The notes under the pieces: model-generated
What the model was told of the DNA's origin: nothing
Database searches by the model: none
Seen by the model: the letters and a program-made list of their open reading frames with translations, nothing else
Translations under genes and position numbers: made by a program
Assembly: GCA_002104945.1 (NCBI GenBank)
Contig: MCFH01000067.1
Location: 62,001-126,000 of the forward strand
Origin: Piromyces finnis
Lineage: Eukaryota > Neocallimastigomycota > Neocallimastigomycetes > Neocallimastigales > Neocallimastigaceae
Length of the DNA: 64,000 nucleotides
Direction of reading: 5' to 3'
In this document: positions 31,438 through 42,049 of the stretch, in pieces
Layout: each line of letters opens with the position of its first letter
Numbering within the stretch: position 1 is the stretch's first letter

Positions 31438-33776
31438 TCAACAGTAACCTTTATGGTGAGATTTCCATAATTTATGGCATTTTCCTTTATCACATTTTCC
31501 ATATTTACTTTGACAACCTTGTTTAACAGAGCAATAACTGCTAGTAGTTCCACAGTATCCCTTAGCACTACAGCATTGACCTTCAGGACATTTACCTATA
31601 CCTTTACCACATCTAATTTCACAGCTATCTTTTTTGATAGTATTATCACACATTCTTTAAATATTAAAATAATTTATTATAGAATATATCATATTTATAT
31701 ATATATATATTGGTGTATTTGTATATTGATATATATTTATACATCAAAAATAAAATATAAATATAAAATTAGTTATGAAAATAAAATTTAATAAAAATAA
31801 ATACTATTAAATCTTTTTTTTTTTTTTTAACTTACATTTCATTTCCATTTTGTAATTTCATGTCCTTGATATCTTCACAATTAATGCAATTATCAGATAC
31901 GTTACTATTAAATAATATTATAATATAATATATATATAAATATGTAAATATATTTTTTAATTTTATATAAAAAATTATAATATTTTTTTTTTACTTTTGA
32001 TATTTACAAAGCATTTAATTTAGTCAATTTTCCAATTTCAGAAGGAATGGATCCAGTTAATTGATTTTCAGATAAATATCTATTTTGATTTATTAATTAA
32101 TTAATATTTGTTTTGAAATATTATTTTATATTTCAGTTTATATAAATATTTTAATTATTACAAATGTTCCAAGTTAATTAAATTTCCAATTTCAGAAGGA
32201 ATAGATCCAGTTAATTGACAGCCTGTTAAATACCTATTTAATTTATTCATGAATTAATAAATATTTTAATGAGTAAAAAAAAAAGAAAACTTAATTTTAT
32301 TAATAAAATTATATATATTTCAATATTTACAAAAATCTTAAATTAATTAAATTTCCAATAACTGAAGGAATGGATCCTTTCAATTGACTACTACTTAAAA
32401 ATCTATTTAGTTCATTTATTTATCAACGAAATAGTTAATGAGTAAAATTTTTTTTATTATTTTAATTATAAATATTTTTTATTTTTTGTTAATAGTTACA
32501 AAGTATGTAAATTAGTTAATTTTCCAATTTCGGAAGGAATAGATTCCACTTGAATGCCAATTAACCATCTGTTTGATTATTTTATCAATTAGTAAAATTA
32601 ATTTTATTTTTAATATACATTTTTATTACTTACAATTCTTTTAATTCAACTAAATTGCCTATTTCTTTAGGTATTTTTCCTGTTATATTATTCCAAGACA
32701 AATCTCTATTTTAATTTATTTATTTATCCATAAATTATTTAATAAGTAAAGATTATTTTGATTTTTAAAAAATAAATATACTTAATATTATTAATATTTA
32801 CATATAATTTAACTTTGTTAAATTTCCAATTTCTTTAGGAATTTTACCAGTCAAATTATTCCCAGTTAACCATCTATTTTAATTTATTTATTCAGTATAA
32901 TAAAATAATTAATAAGTAAAAATTATTTACTTTGATTATGTATAATATAATATAAATATTTTTAATTTGTCGAGTGTTACATTTTTTCTAAATTAGTTAA
33001 TTTTCCAATACTTGAAGGAATTTCGCCAGTTAGTTGATTAACACCTAAATGTCTATTTAATTCATTTATTCATTAATAAAATGGTTAATGAGGTAAATAT
33101 AAACTTTTATTCTTAATTATAAAAGGTATGTATATGGTTTTTAATATTTACACATTTTTTAAATTAGATAATTTTCCAATTTCTGATGGAATGGGTCCAG
33201 TTAATTGATTTTCATATAACCATCTATTTTCAATTTATTCATTCATCAATATAATATTTGATTAGTAAAAATAACTTCAATTATATTTATAAATATTAAA
33301 CATTATAAATATTTTCTTATATTTACAATTTTTCTAATTTAGTTAATTTTCCAATGGTTGAAGGAATGGATCCAGTCAATTGAATTTCAGATAAATTTCT
33401 ATTTTATTTCATTTTATTTCATTTTATTTCATTTTATTCATTAATAAATAGATAATGAGTAAAAAAATAATTTTTATATTATTATAATAATATTGTTGTA
33501 GTATATCATACTATATATTATTAATAAATATTATTACATTTCAGTTATTCGGCCATCATCATTACATGTAATACCAAAACTGTCATCTTTTCCAAAATGA
33601 ACATTACAACAACTATCACCTTCAAATGGTATATTAGTTTGTTCTAATAAGCTTTTAATAGCTTTACAATCACCTTTTGATGCTTTCTTACCATTTTTCG
33701 ATAATTTATCAATGGAATAAGAAAGTGAAGTGCTAGACACAGCCAAAATAATACCTAAGAATTTAGACAGCTTCAT
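31438..33776 (-). CDS. Secreted LRR protein with C-terminal hevein-like chitin-binding domain
   Basis: Twelve predicted exons: 33776-33538, 33398-33327, 33223-33152, 33052-32981, 32873-32802, 32705-32634, 32568-32500, 32402-32331, 32233-32162, 32079-32008, 31903-31835 and 31654-31438. All introns are in phase 2 with GTAA-type donors and AG acceptors. They total 1170 nt, exactly 390 codons with stop. Exon 1 encodes a signal peptide (about 1-20) and a Cys-containing LRR cap ending ITEM. Exons 2-10 each encode one plant-type LRR (LTGSIPSEIGKLTNLxxL). Exon 11 encodes a second cap-like piece (NCINCEDIKDM). Exon 12 encodes a hevein/CBM18 domain (CPEGQCCSAKGYCG, SYCSVKQGCQSKYGKC). It probably binds chitin or a partner at the cell surface. 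The extreme C-terminus differs from its duplicate by one base. Confidence 0.85.
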
Positions 33777-34492
33777 TATAAATAATAATTTGCGTTTTTC
33801 TTAAATGTTTCTTGATAAAAAATCTTTTCTTTTTTTAATGAACAAAAGTTAAAACTTTGGAACAGATAAAAAAGAAAGAAAGAAAAAAAAATGTTAAATT
33901 TAAAATGAAATTTGTTTATATTTTTATTTTTTATAAATCACTTTTCCCTTTTTTATATATACAAAAGAAATATTTATAATTATTCTTTTTCTTTCATTTT
34001 TACGAAACTATTCATTAAAGTATTATGCTTATATGTTCAATTCATTTATCTTTTCTTATTTATATCTTTACTTTTGTATTCTAATTCTAACTACGATTTA
34101 TTCTACTTTTTTTTTTTTTATTTTTACATTCACTAATAAATACATTGAATAATTGAATAATAATGTAAGGTGTCTTTTTAATATTTCATAATTGAATATA
34201 AAAATGTAGAGACCTACCTTTTATTAATAAATAAGTCCGTTGATTTTTACCTTTTACCTTTTGCCTTTTTTTTTTTTTTGACAGAGAAGAAAGAAAGAAA
34301 AAAAAATTCGCAAGCATTGAAAATTTATAGATGGAAAATTCATTTAATAATTAATATAATTTAATAAATTACAATCCTATATTAATATATATCAATTATT
34401 AATCTTTAATTTATTTTAAATATATAAATTTATATTGTTAAAAGATAAATTTTGATAAATTAAAAAAGAAATATTTTGAAATATACCTATAT
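33777..34492. other. Upstream region of the LRR-hevein gene
   Basis: AT-rich with pyrimidine tracts. It probably contains the promoter, but no specific motif can be defended. Confidence 0.4.
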
Positions 34493-34905
34493 TTATTATA
34501 ATTTAAATATTAAAATAAAAATGTTATCATTATATAATATTATATATTTTTTTAATTATTTCTCTGTTATTAAATAGTAAGAAATATTACTTTTGATATC
34601 ATTTGTTTTAATACTACAACTATTATTATATTTATTATTTATTTATTATTCTTATTATTTATTATTTATTAATTAAATATTATTTAAATATTCAATTTTT
34701 ATCTTCTTTTTTTTTTTCATTTCTTTATTTCTTTAACCAATCAAATTTCAATATTAAATTTCTTTCATTAATTAAAAAACTTCTTTAAAAAAAAAAGAAA
34801 TTCTTTAAATACAGAAAAAAGAAATTCTTACAAAATCTTTCGAATGAATAAAATTTTAATTTATTATTATTTAATATTATTAGTATAAAAATGTAGTTAC
34901 CAATG
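34493..34905. repeat. Direct repeat of 18584-18995
   Basis: About 410 bp near-identical to the other copy, ending at ATGTAGTTACC in both. It is the outer (5'-side) part of the duplicated LRR-hevein locus. It has no coding content. Confidence 0.9.
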
Positions 34906-35010
34906 TTAATACTACAAGTAAAAAAGGTGAATCTACTTTATTTCTTATTTGGCTAACAAATAATGTTGAATGTGTACATTTATTAATATTGCTTTGTGTT
35001 GAAATTATCC
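34905..35010 (+). pseudogene. Possible ankyrin relic
   Basis: One frame reads TNVNTTSKKGESTLFL then TNNVECVHLLI, which resembles an ankyrin repeat. It has no start codon and no neighbouring repeats, so it is weakly supported. Confidence 0.35.
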
Positions 35011-35319
35011 TAATAGAAATATCAACTTTACAGGAATCATCAATTATTTATAACTCTATAGAACTTTAAAGGTCAATAGCAAAATTAAAATTTTTCAATT
35101 AAATTTAGAGTGTAATGTAATAATTATTTTAATATTCTATGAACTTTAATACCATAAAAATATTAACAATATATATATATATATTGATTAGAAGAGAAAT
35201 GGTGATCAAAAAAAAAATTCTAAAACTGAAATAGACAGGATTATCAAAAATCTTGAAAAAGATAAAGCATAATAAATATAAATTATATTAAGCCTTAGTG
35301 AAAAAAAAAAAAATAACAT

Positions 35320-36707
35320 GTTTTTATACTTGTTTGATAAAAAAAATAAACATATTTAATTTAATTACATTAAAACTTCCTAAATATTTATCCCAATTTT
35401 CTGATTTTGAAATTTTTTTATCCATAAAACTAGTTATTTTCGATTCTTTATAACTATAATAAGCTGAAAGCATATCTACTATTTTGGTTTTCCCAAATCT
35501 TCTAGGTCTTGAAATACAAATTTTTCTTTCTTTTTTAATTAAAGTATTTATTATTCTATTTATTTCAATAATAAATTCTGTTTAATCAACATAAAATTCT
35601 CTTTGTGAAAATTTTTTAAAATTTTTTTTCATCAGGATTAAATATATTGTTTGTTGTTTTCTCTCTCGTATAATTCCACCAGTCAGCTTTAGAAATCAAT
35701 TTAAATAATTGATATAATTCTTTATTTGGAATGGATATTTCATTATTATATTTATCATAATTTAAATACCCTAAATGGACAAGTTTCATTAGATTGTTTT
35801 TTCTTTTTGAAAATGAATAAATATCATTTTGATACAATAATGAATCTACTTTTATTTTTTTTTATCCCTTTCTGATTCTATTAATAAAGTAATAACATCT
35901 TTTAGATTTTCATAATTCTTTTGAATAAATTTAGCAAGTAAATCATAATAATCATTATCCATTTGATACCTCTTAACAATATTATTTTTTAAGGATTCTA
36001 AAATTAAATATGGAGAATATATTTTATATATTTCATTTGAAAAATTATCTATTAATTGATAACTGCTATAAGAGTCTTTCAAATCCTCATATTTTATATT
36101 TGATATACTTTGAGTTTTGACTAATAGTTCTTGAACTTCATCATCAGTATAGCCAAAATATTTTGCAGTCCATCCAGGAAGTATATTTGAATATTCATCA
36201 AACATTTTAAGATATGATGATGCTTTATGTATGTTTATTGGAAAAGTACCTGTTATAAAGGCGAATGCTGTGTATCTATTATTAAAATTCTTTAAAAAAG
36301 AATTTAAAAAACCTAAATACTTTTTTATATTTTCTTTTTCTTCAGTCTTTTTTATTAAAACATAATCCCAATCATCAATAACAAAGATAATTTGTCTTTT
36401 CGTTTTTGTAACTATTTCGTTGAAAACTCTGGATATATATTTTACTTTTAGATTTTCAAAATCTTTTATAGTATTTTTTACTTCATCAATAATACAATTC
36501 TTTATTTCTTCAATACCTTCTTCAATACTACATTCTGAAAAACATTCACTCATAGTTAATCTAATAACATTATATTCATTTAAATACTCTAAATTTTTAT
36601 CGTTTTTATTTTTATCAGATGTTTGATTATGTTTATTATAATATTGACCTATCTTTTTATCCTTAAAGATTGTTGTTTTTTCATCTGAATAACTATAGAA
36701 TGATCCT
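35320..36707 (-). pseudogene. Broken AAA-ATPase-like gene (two partial domains)
   Basis: The first open part, 36707-35852, reads from an AG acceptor into GSFYSYSDEKTTIFKDKKIG, then VIDDWDYVL (Walker B-like, near 36370), ITGTFP and a helical region. The P-loop part is absent. After a one-base shift in an A-run near 35855 the frame continues (35837-35616, ADWWNYTREKTTNNIF). After a second A-run shift near 35620 it reads FSQREFYVD, a TAA stop, then TEFIIEINRII and a P-loop-like RPRRFGKTKIVDMLSAYY, ending near 35320. It looks like the C-terminal two thirds of one domain followed by the N-terminal third of the next, as if cut from a tandem-domain gene. The family (AAA-ATPase_like, often with a PD-(D/E)XK nuclease) is abundant in rumen bacteria and gut fungi. 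Confidence 0.7.
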
Positions 36708-37420
36708 ATAATTTATAAGACTTTATTATAAAAATAAAAAAAATAAAGAAATAACTATTAAATGATAGTTATTAAAGTATAAAATAATTTAGATGTGGGA
36801 AAGTAATAATGTAAGATAAAAAAAAGAAAAAAAAAAAAATTAAAAATATTTTTAACAAAACAATTTTTTATAAATACAGCTTCAAATATAAATAATTTAT
36901 TTTGTTTTAAATACAAATTAGAAATACTTCTCTAAAATTATTACTTAAAGCTAAAGAATAATATTTATAGAAAAAATGCATCAGCTTATAAATAGGTGTT
37001 GTATAAGTATTTTTTAAATACATATATTTAATTATAACAATAATAATTAAAAAATTAATGCCATTTAATTAAAATTAATTATTAATTATAGAATCATAGT
37101 GATATTCTTTACATTTTTTTTATGAAAACTAAATAATACTTATATAGTTATTCTATTTTTTTTTTAAATATATATATATATTAATATAAATGCAATTTTG
37201 TAAAAAAAAATTTTTTTATTTAAATAGGCATTACAACAAAAATACAATTCTTTCTTTAATAAAAATGAAAATTATATTTAGAAAAAACAAGAAAAGGAAA
37301 TCAAAATTATTATTATTATTATACAATTCATAGATGTATTCTTTTGCTTGTTTTTGTTATATTATGCATACGAAATAAAATATCGTTATACAACAGCCTT
37401 TTTTTTTTTTTTTTATCTTA
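36708..37420. other. AT-rich intergenic
   Basis: No upstream exon for the AAA-ATPase-like relic could be found here. Only homopolymer-rich sequence is present. Confidence 0.45.
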
Positions 37421-39520
37421 TTATATTCTTATTCTATCGGTGAAATAAATATGAAAAATTTCAAACTTTTTAATTATATCATGATTGGAGAGTGGACATT
37501 TTTTTCTTGAGATAAGAATAAACTCTATGATGAGGTTAAAGTAATACCTTGGATTTATATCTGGTATAATTTTTATTTTGGAAGTGAGATGCTCACTTAT
37601 GACTAATGAAGAAATAAGATAACTATCAACAATAATATCTTTTATACTACGCATACCCAATAAATTTTTTGGTATAGTTTGTAATTTATTATTACGCATA
37701 TCTAATTTTTCTAATAAACCAAGGTTAGCAATAAATAAAGGTATTTCCGTTAATTGATTATTACTTATATTTATTTCTTTTGTATTACTATTGTTTACTA
37801 TGTCATAGGGTAGTCTTTTCAACCCCCTGTTCCTTAAATTTATTATATTACTGACATTTATGTAATACATTATAGATAAAGGTTTATCTATATTGATTTC
37901 TACTAAACTAGTTAAATTATTCATTTCCTTTGGTAATTCTGTTAAATCATTGTTATCCCAAAGACGAAATATTTTTAATTTGGATAAATTTCCTATTTCT
38001 TTTGGCAATTCTTTTATATAGTTTTCAGTAATATTTAAATAGTTTAGACTCTTTAAATCACCTATTTCCTTTGGTAACTCCTTTATATTATTAATATCAA
38101 GATTTAATTTTAACAATTTTTGAAGTTTTCCTATTTCTTTTGGAATTACTTCTATATTATTATCAGAAGCGTTAAGAACTCTTAAATTTTTCAAATTTCC
38201 TATTTCAGCTGGTAATTCTATGATATAATTTCTTGATAGATTTAATATTTGTAACCCTGTTAAACCTTCTATTTCTTTTGGTAACGAATTTAGTCCACAA
38301 CATTCAAGACTTAATTTAGTTAGTTTTTTTAGTTGTCCTATTGTTTTTGGTAATTCGTTTATTGTGTTATATCTAATATCTATTTCTTCTACATTGCTTA
38401 ATTTTCCCATACTTTCCGTAAAATCTCTTATTTTATTTGAATGCAATGTTAATTGAACTAAGTTGGTTAGATCTTCTATTCCCCATGGTATATACATCAT
38501 TTCACTATTATCAGCAAAAAAATATTTTAAATTTTTTAAATATCCTATACTTCTTGGGTATACGGCAGTCACTTGATTATAACGAATATTAAATAGGATC
38601 AAATTATTTAAATTACCTATTTCATATGGTATAGTCTTTATTTTATTATTAGACACAATTAATTTTTTTAAATTGCTTAATTTTCCTATTTCTCTTGGAA
38701 GTTCCTTTAACCGATTCATATTAGCATTTAATTCAACTAAATTGTGTAAATTTCCTATTGTATTTGGTAATGATCTTATTTTATTATTGTTAAGATTCAG
38801 TTCTTTTAAACTAGATAATTTTCCTATTTCATCAGTCAAATCCCAAATTTTATTACATTGAAGATTTAAATAAATTAAATTTTTTAGATTTCCTATTTCA
38901 GAAGGTATATATCTAATTTTATTTTCTTCAAGATTTAAATGCGTTAAACTGGTTAAATTTCCTATCTCTTCTGGTAAATCATTAATTTCATTTTCTTCAA
39001 AATTTAAATGGGTTAAATTGGTTAAGTTTCCTATTTCTTTTGGTATAGTAACAGATTGTCTTTTAAATTTATTTTTTCTAACGTTTAAACTCTTTAAATT
39101 AGTTAAGTTTCCTATTTCTTTTGGTAATTCCAAAATTTTATTTTCTGCAATATTTAAATGGGTTAGTTTACTTAAATTTTCTATTTCTTTTGGCAATTCT
39201 TTTAGATAATTACACTCTAAATCCAAACTTTGTATTTCTTTCAACTTAAGAATGGCTTTTGGAATTTTAGTTAATTTTAAAGAATGGAGTTCCAATTCCT
39301 CTATATTTTTTGCAGTTTTCAATAAACTGGTAAGATCTCTACCTATTTTATCGGCTTGAGATTGGTCATTATTAATTATTAATTTTTTTAAATTTGAAAA
39401 TTTAAGTTCCTTTATAGGTATACTTTTAAATTCATCCATCATGACATCAATTAATTCTTTGTCATACTTTCCAAGATCTATATCTGGAGTTTTTGTCTCT
39501 GAATTATCATTTATTACCAT
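37421..39520 (-). CDS. Intracellular leucine-rich-repeat protein (SHOC2/PIRL-like)
   Basis: 699 residues, one exon. After an acidic N-terminus of about 50 residues there are some two dozen LRRs of 22-24 residues with the pattern LPKEIGNLTNLxxLNLxxNKI, running to about residue 630. A tail of about 70 residues with no known motif follows. There is no signal peptide or membrane segment, so it is predicted to be cytoplasmic. This short LRR type is found in Ras-associated proteins such as SHOC2 and in plant PIRLs, which act as protein-binding scaffolds; the partner here is unknown. It is intronless, in contrast to the exon-per-repeat LRR genes on both sides, and its repeats belong to a different LRR class. 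The ATG at 39520 is followed directly by the first structured region. Confidence 0.85.
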   Translation of the reverse strand: MVINDNSETKTPDIDLGKYDKELIDVMMDEFKSIPIKELKFSNLKKLIINNDQSQADKIGRDLTSLLKTAKNIEELELHSLKLTKIPKAILKLKEIQSLDLECNYLKELPKEIENLSKLTHLNIAENKILELPKEIGNLTNLKSLNVRKNKFKRQSVTIPKEIGNLTNLTHLNFEENEINDLPEEIGNLTSLTHLNLEENKIRYIPSEIGNLKNLIYLNLQCNKIWDLTDEIGKLSSLKELNLNNNKIRSLPNTIGNLHNLVELNANMNRLKELPREIGKLSNLKKLIVSNNKIKTIPYEIGNLNNLILFNIRYNQVTAVYPRSIGYLKNLKYFFADNSEMMYIPWGIEDLTNLVQLTLHSNKIRDFTESMGKLSNVEEIDIRYNTINELPKTIGQLKKLTKLSLECCGLNSLPKEIEGLTGLQILNLSRNYIIELPAEIGNLKNLRVLNASDNNIEVIPKEIGKLQKLLKLNLDINNIKELPKEIGDLKSLNYLNITENYIKELPKEIGNLSKLKIFRLWDNNDLTELPKEMNNLTSLVEINIDKPLSIMYYINVSNIINLRNRGLKRLPYDIVNNSNTKEINISNNQLTEIPLFIANLGLLEKLDMRNNKLQTIPKNLLGMRSIKDIIVDSYLISSLVISEHLTSKIKIIPDINPRYYFNLIIEFILISRKKCPLSNHDIIKKFEIFHIYFTDRIRI

Positions 39521-40748
39521 TGTTATATTGAAAAATAATCCTTTTCTTTTTTACACTTGTAAAAATATGTAATTATTACCAATTAAACCTTTCAATTGAC
39601 TTTGTATTATAAAAAAAATATCACTATTCTTTTTTTTAATTAATTAATTAATTTTTTATTTAATTAATTTATTGGCTTTTTTTGTTTATATAAAAAAAGA
39701 AAAATTTAAATTTTTTTTAATTTAAATTCTTTTTGTATTTTTTTTATTTGTCCGTTTTTTTAGTATTATCTTCAATGTGATGTGACAAATACAAAAAAAA
39801 AAAAAAAAGAAAACATTATGTAGATGTATAAATAGTGTGTATAAATAGTGTGTATATTCATTTTATTAATTATTATTTTTATTATTTATATTTATATTTA
39901 ATTTATTATTATTATTATTCTCTATTTTTTGTTTGTTTGTTATTACTCCTACTCTATCTTTTATCACAAAAAAACGTCATTGCTAGAGATGAAATGAATT
40001 TTATATATTTATTGTGGAAATTGTTCATCTATACCATTTAAAAAAAAAAAGTTACTAATATTATTATAAAACACTTTTTATGCTGATACTAACAATACTG
40101 CCTTAAAAAGTTTAAAAAAATTGAATGAAAATTAAAAATAATATAATTTAAAATTTTAAAAAGTGGTAATTTTAAAAAATATTATTTTTTATTATTAAAA
40201 AAAGATTAGAATATTCTGATATTCTGAATGAAATTACTCATTTTTTTTTATAAATAAAATCATTCTTTTACATTTTAAATAATTGTTTTTATTATTCTAA
40301 TTATTTTTTTTTTATATTATTATTAAATATTATGTTTTATTTATATATATCTTTATTTTTTATATATATCTTTATAAAAAGATTAAAGATTTTACATGGT
40401 TAAACTCTGCTCAATTATAATATAATAATCTTTTTTATATTTAAAGTATAAAATTTAGTGTCTATGATAAGATTATAAGAATTAAAAGGATAAAAAAAAA
40501 AAAAAAAATTCATTTGTTTATTTAATAATAATAATAAAAATGTTAATAGTACTATAATAATACTATAAAATATTATAAAAAAAAAAAAAAATAAAGGATA
40601 TTAAAATTTAAAGTTAATATTTCAAAATTTGAATTATCAAAATTTAAAATTATTAGATCAAGTACAAAACGGAAGGATTCGTGTTCTTACCGATAAAGGT
40701 TATATTATATATACTATGAATTAAGTAGAAACAACTTAAGCTTTTATT
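39521..40748. other. AT-rich intergenic
   Basis: Upstream region of the LRR gene, with long A/T tracts. At about 40645-40725 one frame reads LKLLDQVQNGRIRVLTDKGY and then stops. This may be a small coding relic, but I do not recognise it. Confidence 0.4.
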
Positions 40749-40761
40749 ACTTAGAGTGATT

Positions 40762-41331
40762 TTTTTTTTTTTTTATTTTTTTTTTTTTTTTTTTTTAACT
40801 TCCGAGTGCATTTCTCCCATCGATCAGAGTTAGCTCCAATGGTGGTTCTTAGAGAAACGTTGGCTCATTCCTATTGCTAGGTGGTTGTGACCCTCCTGGT
40901 CTGTCATACTGTTTCTTCAGCTTCGACGCTCACTTAATCCATGTACATTAGATGCATGTCGTTGTACGATATTTCACAACTACAATGCTAAGCCTCTTAT
41001 AGTCAATTTGATCACGTGTCAACCGCCCCCTAATGTTTACACTTAAATTGATTAAGGAATATTATGTGTTTTTGGCATAGCCTAAGTCACCACTTATTAA
41101 GTTCTAATTTGGAATGTACCATGTACACTAGACCCTCTCAGGCCGGCTAGACGAGTGTTATTATCATAGTAGTAAATTAGAAAGTTCATTTATACTTACC
41201 TGAATATCATAACCCAACCCATGGCAAACCCAGTGGGAAAATCCACAGGCACTGACATCTGCGGGGTCGAACCAGAAGCCTTATGTATGCTAAGGAAACG
41301 CCTTAACAACCAGGATAAAAACTGGAACGAC
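40762..41331 (-). mobile_element. SINE-1, tRNA-headed, with poly-A tail
   Basis: In the sense (minus) direction it starts GTCGTTCCAGTTTTTATCC. A tRNA-like head follows, with CCTTA/TAAGG as an anticodon-type stem and GGTTCGACCCC as a close match to the pol III B box. The body has about 50 bp resembling the LINE-A C-terminal coding end (near 40880-40930), and the 3' end is GGAAGTT plus an A-tract. Target duplication: ACTTAGAGTGATT at 40749-40761; the right copy starts at 41332 and was split by the Ty3 element, resuming at 49247-49251. A consensus splice donor (GATATTCAG|GTAAGT) lies at 41194-41208. Confidence 0.85.
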
Positions 41332-41339
41332 ACTTAGAG

Positions 41340-42049
41340 TGTTAAGGAACCAACAAATAATGTTATTCTTGTCATAATTAATGATTATGACCTAATCCAT
41401 TCATTATTGTTCCTAAATGTATGAAAACTTTACAATATTCTTATTTGTAAATTAATGTATACACTTAAATTATATTTAAAATTATTAATAATTATTTTTT
41501 ATTGAACTTAAATTTTATTTTATTAAACTTAAAAATTAATTTAGTAATAATAATATATTGAAAATTATAGTTTATTGAACTTTTAGTTTAATTTATCAAG
41601 TTAATGAATTTTTATTAATTAAAATTATGAATAATATTTCTGTAAAATAGTAAAATTTTTTAGTTAAATATATTTAAAGTAAACTTTTAATGTATGTTAA
41701 TCAATTTAATAATATGTATAAATATTTATTATAATAGTAATGTAATTTTATTATTCATTTTAAAGTAATTTAAATACTAAAATTATGTAAATAATTAAAG
41801 ACTAATTCTTTTAATTAACACTACTTAATTTTTTACAAAAAGTATAAAAAGGTGTATATTATAAGAATTAGAGAAAATACAGATATTTTTATTTTTATTT
41901 TTATTTTATTTTATAATTTTATATTAATATCTTAATAAAACAATTTTATTAATAAAACAATTTTTCTTATTTCATTTTAATATTATTTTTGAGTATTAAT
42001 AAATTTATTAATATTTTATAAATAAAAGTAAATTCCTCGAACCGTAACA
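41340..42049 (+). repeat. 5' LTR
   Basis: 710 bp, TG...CA ended, and the same length and text as the 3' LTR. It probably carries the promoter of the element; ACAAAAAGTATAAAAAGGTG near 41835 contains a plausible TATA box (TATAAAAA). Confidence 0.95.

Noticed and set aside
33912-34136. 74-codon Phe/Tyr-rich ORF upstream of the LRR-hevein gene
   Set aside because: It is a translation of a T-rich tract; nothing suggests a protein.
41255-41331. A true tRNA gene
   Set aside because: The T-stem does not pair well and the head is part of a SINE with a poly-A tail and target duplication.
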